A stretch of 64,000 nucleotides of DNA. Origin: Chitinophaga agrisoli (GTDB taxonomy: Bacteria > Bacteroidota > Bacteroidia > Chitinophagales > Chitinophagaceae). The stretch lies in assembly GCF_008386695.1 (NCBI RefSeq), contig NZ_VUOC01000004.1, positions 994,327-1,058,326 of the forward strand, written 5' to 3'. This document shows, piece by piece, positions 60,401 to 64,000 of the stretch; position 1 is the stretch's first letter, and every line of letters starts with the position of its first letter. A program made the translations under genes and the position numbers. The notes under the pieces were generated by a model, which was not told the DNA's origin, did no database searches, and was given only the letters and a program-made list of their open reading frames with translations.

Positions 60401-61074
60401 TGAACAATGAGCGGGACGTAACCGGTATCTACATCTCCGGCCACCCGCTGGATGATTACCGTTTTGAAAGCCGGTATTACCATATGAACGCCGTATCTGA
60501 GCTGGTGGAATACCAGGCGGATATCTCCGCCCCCGGTGGCGGCGGCAAAGGCAAAGAGCGCAATTTCCGGCTGGCGGTATATGTGACCACCGCTATGGAG
60601 CGCATTTCCCGTAATAACCGCCAGTTTGGTATCATGGCCATAGAAGACTACAGCGGCAAATTCGAGTTTGCCCTGTGGAGCGAGGACTTTATCCGCTTTG
60701 CGCCTTATATGAAAGCAGGTCTTTGCCTGTACGTAAACGGCGGCTTTAAGCCCAAACGCTTTAACGAGGCAGAGTACGAGTTTAAGGTGAACAGCATGCA
60801 ATTGCTGCAGGAAGTGAAGAAAACGCATACCAAACAGATCATCCTGGTGACCATGCCTAAATTCGTGACCCGCGAGGTGGTGGATTTCCTGGTAGATAAC
60901 GCCGCCAAATACCCCGGCGCCAGCGAGCTGTATATGCAGCTTATTGACCGGGATAATGAGCTGGCGGTAAAGCTGCACACTTTTAACCGCCACCTGGAAA
61001 TGAATGACGAGTTGGCACAGTTCCTGGCAAAACAACCGGATATTGACGTATATATAGAACCGGTCAGCAGATAG
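57433..61074 (+). CDS. dnaE: DNA polymerase III alpha subunit
   Basis: The 1213-residue protein begins at MQFSHLHVHTQYSLLDGAAD, the PHP domain start with its metal-binding His pair; an in-frame ATG at 57376 lies within the promoter and is rejected. The catalytic acidic residues are in SMPDIDTDFDDEGRQ, with the fingers and KSHSTCYAFVAYQTAYLKAH motifs following. The C-terminal OB-fold includes RVAVYVTTAMER-like sequence near residue 1040. It synthesises DNA at the replication fork. Length agrees with full-size DnaE. It is transcribed alone. Confidence 0.97.
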   Translation: MQFSHLHVHTQYSLLDGAADIKSLYKKAMADNMPALAITDHGNMFGVFQFVAEAYNNKLNPSDPKDKRLKVKPIVGCEFYLVENRHKRAFTREEKDLRYHQVLLAKNEQGYRNLIKLCSLGYIEGLYGKYPRIDKELILQYHEGLIATTCCLGASVPKTILKKGEEAGEEEFKWWLNIFGEDFYVEMQRHGIPEQEKVNISLLRYAEKHNVKIIASNDSHYVDQEDANAHDILLCINTGEKKATPTIKEFTDDDVAIKNRRFAFYNDQFYFKKQDEMAKLFHDLPMAIDNTNEIVDKVELLDLKKDILLPNFPIPPEFFTQDQYLRHLTYEGARSRYQEMTPEIEERLNFELQVIENMGFAGYFLIVSDFIKAGRDLGVFIGPGRGSAAGSAVAFCIGITNIDPIKYNLLFERFLNPERKSMPDIDTDFDDEGRQKVIDYVVQKYGRNQVAQIITYGTMAAKMSIKDVARVMDLPLPESNALAKLVPEKPGIQLDRIFNAPIDGGEKSLAEKEGLGGEELENVKKLRELIKGQDLAGEVLREACVLEGSVRNTGIHAAGIIIAPKDLSELIPVSTARDSDLLVTQFEGSIIESAGVIKMDFLGLKTLTIIKGALELIKKNHGIEIDIDYIPLDDAKTYELYQKAETNGTFQFESPGMQKYLRELKPDRFDDLIAMNALYRPGPLEYIPTFIRRKHGLEPVIYDIAEMEEYLNDTYGITVYQEQVMLLSQKLAGFSKGDADVLRKAMGKKQKAVLDKMKSQFMDGCAKNGHDAKVCDKVWTDWEAFASYAFNKSHSTCYAFVAYQTAYLKAHYPAEYMAAVLNNASNIEKITFFMEECKRMGLDVLPPDVNESFKGFAVNKKGQVRFGLAGLKGVGEAAIENLLEERQAGGAYTSVFDMIKRVNQRAVNKKSLEALAMSGAFDCFPALHRAQYFNKVEGENMTGLDKIVKFGQQVSAGSQSVGSLFGVEEMPDIEPPKIAPCDPWPLILKLNNERDVTGIYISGHPLDDYRFESRYYHMNAVSELVEYQADISAPGGGGKGKERNFRLAVYVTTAMERISRNNRQFGIMAIEDYSGKFEFALWSEDFIRFAPYMKAGLCLYVNGGFKPKRFNEAEYEFKVNSMQLLQEVKKTHTKQIILVTMPKFVTREVVDFLVDNAAKYPGASELYMQLIDRDNELAVKLHTFNRHLEMNDELAQFLAKQPDIDVYIEPVSR

Positions 61075-61296
61075 CGCGCTCCTCTAAGAGTTGTTGCAAC
61101 AGCAATACCGGCATAGATACAATCGATAAGTGGGGTGTCAAAAATGCAGTAACTTGCGCCTTGGATTAGAAATTGCAGTATAGAAAAACGTGAATATGAA
61201 AACAACAGAGCGGTAAAGGAACCAAGAGTAAGGATCAAGAAACACCAGCTTCCTGTTTAGAGACATTGAATACCATAAACTTTAAATAACATATAT

Positions 61297-61614
61297 ATGG
61301 CTTTAGAATTCACTGATTCCAACTTCCAGACAGAAGTTTTAACGTCTGATAAATTGACTGTGGTCGATTTCTGGGCAGAGTGGTGTGGCCCTTGTCGCGC
61401 AATAGGTCCGGTTATCGAGGACCTGTCTAAAGATTATGCCGGTAAGGTAAATATTGGTAAAGTAAACGTGGACCAGAATCCGCAGTTGTCCATCAACTAC
61501 GGTATCACCAGCATCCCTGCTATCCTGTTCATCAAAGGTGGCCAGGTAGTTGACAAACAGGTAGGTGCTGCTCCCCGTGCCCTCCTGGAAAAGAAAATAC
61601 AGTCACACCTGTAA
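61297..61614 (+). CDS. trxA: Thioredoxin
   Basis: The 105-residue protein has the redox motif WCGPC (Cys30 and Cys33) after [12 protein letters not shown], the cis-Pro in [10 protein letters not shown] and the [10 protein letters not shown] close, all standard for thioredoxin. It reduces protein disulfides with thioredoxin reductase. Its gene stands alone after 222 nt of non-coding sequence and ends at a GC-rich terminator. Confidence 0.96.
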   Translation: MALEFTDSNFQTEVLTSDKLTVVDFWAEWCGPCRAIGPVIEDLSKDYAGKVNIGKVNVDQNPQLSINYGITSIPAILFIKGGQVVDKQVGAAPRALLEKKIQSHL

Positions 61615-61635
61615 TATACCAGATAAACGAATGTT

Positions 61636-61667
61636 AAAAGCCCCGGATGTATGTCCGGGGCTTTTTT
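61636..61667 (+). terminator. Terminator of thioredoxin gene
   Basis: AAAAGCCCCGGA and TCCGGGGCTTTT form a perfect 12-bp stem followed by TTTT. Confidence 0.96.
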
Positions 61668-61773
61668 ATTGCCTGCATGGCTATGCCAGGACGAGTCATT
61701 TGTTACTTCTTAATTAGTTAGCCCCTGCCAGGGAGTAATTTTTTGTAACTTCCCTATCCCAAAAAATATCTCC

Positions 61774-62832
61774 ATGCAAAATAATCTGTCTCAGCATTTT
61801 CAGGAAAAAGAATTACAGGATCTATTGGAGCATACCAGCAAGTCCATTCCAAAGGAACAGCTTCATCTGCCCGGCCCTGATTTTATGGAAAGGATCTTCC
61901 TGAACAGTAACCGCTCCCCGCAGGTGCTGCGTAACCTGGCCGCCCTTTTTCATCACGGCCGTTTATCGGGCACGGGTTATGCCTCCATCCTGCCGGTGGA
62001 CCAGGATATTGAGCATAGCGCAGGCAGCGCCTTTGCGCCCAATCCCATCTATTTTGACCCGGAGAACATCCTTAAACTGGCCGTAGAAGGCGGCTGCAAT
62101 GCCGTAGCCACCACCTTTGGCCACCTGGCCCTGTTTTCCCGCAACTACGCCCACAGGATCCCTTTTATCGTAAAGATCAATCATAATGAACTGCTCACCT
62201 ACCCTAACAAATATGACCAGATCATGTTTGGTACGGTAAAGGATGCATGGAACCTGGGTGCGGCCGCAGTAGGCGCTACCATCTATTTTGGCAGCGAAGA
62301 ATCAGACCGCCAGATCACGGAAGTGGCGCGGGCATTTGAAGAGGCCCACAGCCTGGGCATGGCCACTATCCTTTGGTGCTACACCCGTAATAAGGATTTT
62401 GTAAAAGATGGCAAGGACTATCACACGGCGGCAGACCTTACCGGCCAGGCTAACCATATAGGCGCAACTATCCAGGCAGACCTGGTGAAGCAGAAGCTGC
62501 CTACCCTTAATGGCGGTTTTACGGCCTTAAAGTTTGGTAAATCGCACCCGGCCATGTATGGTCAGCTTAGTACAGATCATCCCATTGATATGTGCCGTTA
62601 CCAGGTGCTGAACGGGTATGCCGGCCGTATTGGCCTCATCAACTCCGGCGGCGAGTCCAAAGGGGAAAAAGACCTGACAGAAGCGCTGCGCTCTGCCATC
62701 ATCAACAAACGCGCCGGCGGTACTGGTCTTATCCTGGGCCGTAAAGCGTTCCAGCGCCCTTTTAAAGAGGGTGTAGCCCTGTTACAGGCCGTACAGGATG
62801 TTTACCTGGATAAGAGCATTACGATCGCTTAA
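61774..62832 (+). CDS. fbaB: Class I fructose-bisphosphate aldolase (DhnA type)
   Basis: The 352-residue protein belongs to the DhnA/FbaB aldolase family: [54 protein letters not shown] and [18 protein letters not shown], with [13 protein letters not shown] near the phosphate site. It cleaves fructose-1,6-bisphosphate to glyceraldehyde-3-phosphate and dihydroxyacetone phosphate by a Schiff-base lysine. The exact catalytic Lys cannot be fixed without alignment. It has its own terminator. Confidence 0.92.
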   Translation: MQNNLSQHFQEKELQDLLEHTSKSIPKEQLHLPGPDFMERIFLNSNRSPQVLRNLAALFHHGRLSGTGYASILPVDQDIEHSAGSAFAPNPIYFDPENILKLAVEGGCNAVATTFGHLALFSRNYAHRIPFIVKINHNELLTYPNKYDQIMFGTVKDAWNLGAAAVGATIYFGSEESDRQITEVARAFEEAHSLGMATILWCYTRNKDFVKDGKDYHTAADLTGQANHIGATIQADLVKQKLPTLNGGFTALKFGKSHPAMYGQLSTDHPIDMCRYQVLNGYAGRIGLINSGGESKGEKDLTEALRSAIINKRAGGTGLILGRKAFQRPFKEGVALLQAVQDVYLDKSITIA

Positions 62833-62872
62833 AGCGCTCTTACACGCAGTACAAATACTTCATTCAAATACA

Positions 62873-62909
62873 CAGCCCTGCCAGCTAATAGATCTGGCAG
62901 GGCTGTTTT
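62873..62909. terminator. Terminator between aldolase and convergent gene
   Basis: CAGCCCTGCCAG and CTGGCAGGGCTG form a perfect 12-bp stem with a 9-nt loop followed by TTTT. Confidence 0.94.
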
Positions 62910-62961
62910 GCTTATAGTATCATTCCTTATGTCAATAAGTTGCCCCCCTTTGCATGAACCG

Positions 62962-64000
62962 TTATTGCTCCACCAGGGCCAGATAACGCTGGCATTGCGT
63001 TTCAAAGCTAAACTTAGGATCAGTAGCGATACCGGCCGCCTTTTCCCGCAGCAAGGCGGGGTTTGCGGCTAGTTTGTGCAACAATGCCACCAGTTCCGCC
63101 GCCTGGTAAAAGACGGCATGCCGGCGCAGATCCTCCCAGGAGGCAAAGGAATCTTCCATAAGCAACGGTATCCGGTAGCCAAAGGAGAGATTATAAGCCC
63201 CGGAAATACGGGTGGTATGGTATTCTGCAAACTTATCCACCCCCGGGTGTAAAAGCGGCAATATAGCGTCTGCCTGCCGCAGCCAGGCGTCAAATACCGG
63301 CTGTGGTACCAGCCCGGGCGCAAAAGTCACCAATTGATCCTGGAAGGGCAGCCTACCCAGCTGCATGGCCAGGTTGGAGTGCCTGAGCGTGGCTTGCTCC
63401 GGGTCATACCCGCCCAGGAAGATCAGCTTCATATTAGCAGGCAGCCCTTGTTTTTCAAGCTGATCCAGCAGCGCGGGATAGTCCCGGCGGCCCAGTTCAA
63501 TACTGCCGGGTATGCATACCCAGCACTCGCCGGGCGCTTTTGGCGCTGGCCCCTCTCCTGCCGGTAAAGGCCCGGGCTGAGGGAAGAACGCGGGGTAAAA
63601 GCTGCGCACCGTTGCGCCTTTGGGCGGATGGATATGGGGCAGCTGGGCATCATTCAGCACAAAGAACTTTTTCATTTTCAGGCCGGTGAGCTTACGCAGG
63701 GTAAAACCCTTATTGAGCTTACGGGCATTGTGCACCAGGCCGGTAAGGCTTATTTTCCGGAACAGCAGCCCCAGGGCCAGCTCCCGGATGCCAGTGGCCT
63801 CTGTGGTGTTGATCACGGCCCGCTGTATCCCATGCTGACGCAGGTATGTTTTGATAGCGCGCACGGCCCGCATGCGGCTTTTAGAGGAGGCGTCTATATC
63901 ATGCAGCTGATGGCCGGTTATCCCTTCCATCCGCTCCAGCAGCGGCCATAGGTGGCGGTTACAGATCACATGCACCTCATATTGCGCATGATGCAGGAAG
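62962..64000 (-). CDS. Glycosyltransferase-like protein, 5' end outside window
   Basis: The minus-strand frame is open to the window edge; no stop occurs upstream of 63975, where only a GTG could start, and the codons beyond read HHAQYEVHVICN, so the gene continues past 64000. The visible 345 residues show GT-B-like features: GLVHNARKL in the N-terminal domain, a strand-rich KLIFLGGYD link, and PGVDKFAEYHTTRISGAYNL with the donor-domain pattern. It resembles group 1 glycosyltransferases, but no nucleotide-binding motif is certain. A REP-like GC-rich element is inserted in frame at 63549-63584. Confidence 0.7.
   Translation of the reverse strand, partial: FLHHAQYEVHVICNRHLWPLLERMEGITGHQLHDIDASSKSRMRAVRAIKTYLRQHGIQRAVINTTEATGIRELALGLLFRKISLTGLVHNARKLNKGFTLRKLTGLKMKKFFVLNDAQLPHIHPPKGATVRSFYPAFFPQPGPLPAGEGPAPKAPGECWVCIPGSIELGRRDYPALLDQLEKQGLPANMKLIFLGGYDPEQATLRHSNLAMQLGRLPFQDQLVTFAPGLVPQPVFDAWLRQADAILPLLHPGVDKFAEYHTTRISGAYNLSFGYRIPLLMEDSFASWEDLRRHAVFYQAAELVALLHKLAANPALLREKAAGIATDPKFSFETQCQRYLALVEQ
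63549..63584. repeat. REP-like element inside a coding region
   Basis: GCCCCTCTCCTGCCGG and the following AAAGGCCCGGGCTGAGGG match the common pattern of intergenic REP-type repeats (CCCTCTCC ... GGAGAGGGCCGGGGTGAGG) with changes. It encodes the Pro/Gly-rich linker PQPGPLPAGEGPAPK, which is unlike the rest of the protein. Confidence 0.55.

Overview
The window looks like a chromosome segment from a Bacteroidota bacterium, probably Chitinophagaceae and close to Chitinophaga (inference from gene content, not from a database search). The signs are a SusC/SusD pair, a type IX secretion sorting domain, DUF2723, YfhO and DUF1080 proteins, and many genes preceded by the Bacteroidota -7 promoter element TAnnTTTG.

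Positions 1-2545 hold three small unassigned genes (two exported) and a fragment resembling the integrase end of the island described next. Positions 2546-19433 are a 16.9-kb integrative island in the 3' end of a tRNA-Lys gene: a 17-nt direct repeat of the tRNA end marks both borders. A tyrosine recombinase lies beside the tRNA, followed inward by an RteC-like gene, a small helix-turn-helix (excisionase-like) gene and a tightly overlapping replication module (Rep/DnaD-like protein with an internal iteron-like array, DnaC-like ATPase, membrane protein).

The island cargo is defence-like. It contains a type I CBASS operon (CD-NTase plus TIR-STING), a 923-residue P-loop ATPase with a winged-helix and a long TPR/Sel1-like tail behind a duplicated palindromic operator, a possible HEPN protein, a PIN-domain toxin with a 49-codon partner, a SymE-like gene divergent from an XRE regulator, a conserved but unexplained gene set (2912-4344), and an extremely GC-rich segment with no credible gene. 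The CBASS system is known in kind. The best candidates for something undescribed are the ATPase-TPR gene, the 2912-4344 set and the GC-rich segment.

Positions 19.6-35.5 kb are core metabolism: SDR oxidoreductase, SAM hydrolase, a DUF2723 membrane protein, a VWA/MoxR-type ATPase pair, three genes suited to 3-keto-glycoside metabolism (TIM-barrel isomerase, exported Gfo/Idh/MocA oxidoreductase, DUF1080 hydrolase), GNAT, tRNA-Cys, nucleoside phosphorylase, dapF, corA and a NUDIX hydrolase. Tandem GCACATNN octamers recur in four intergenic gaps here. Positions 35.8-40.7 kb carry a SusC/SusD nutrient uptake pair. Positions 40.8-57.2 kb carry a queuosine-precursor transporter, a YfhO protein, a large IPT/FG-GAP type IX-secreted protein, and a surface polysaccharide cluster (four glycosyltransferases, flippase, UDP-GlcNAc 2-epimerase, two methyltransferases) ending at an NlpC/P60 lipoprotein. 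Positions 57.4-64.0 kb hold dnaE, a thioredoxin, a class I fructose-bisphosphate aldolase and an edge-truncated glycosyltransferase-like gene.
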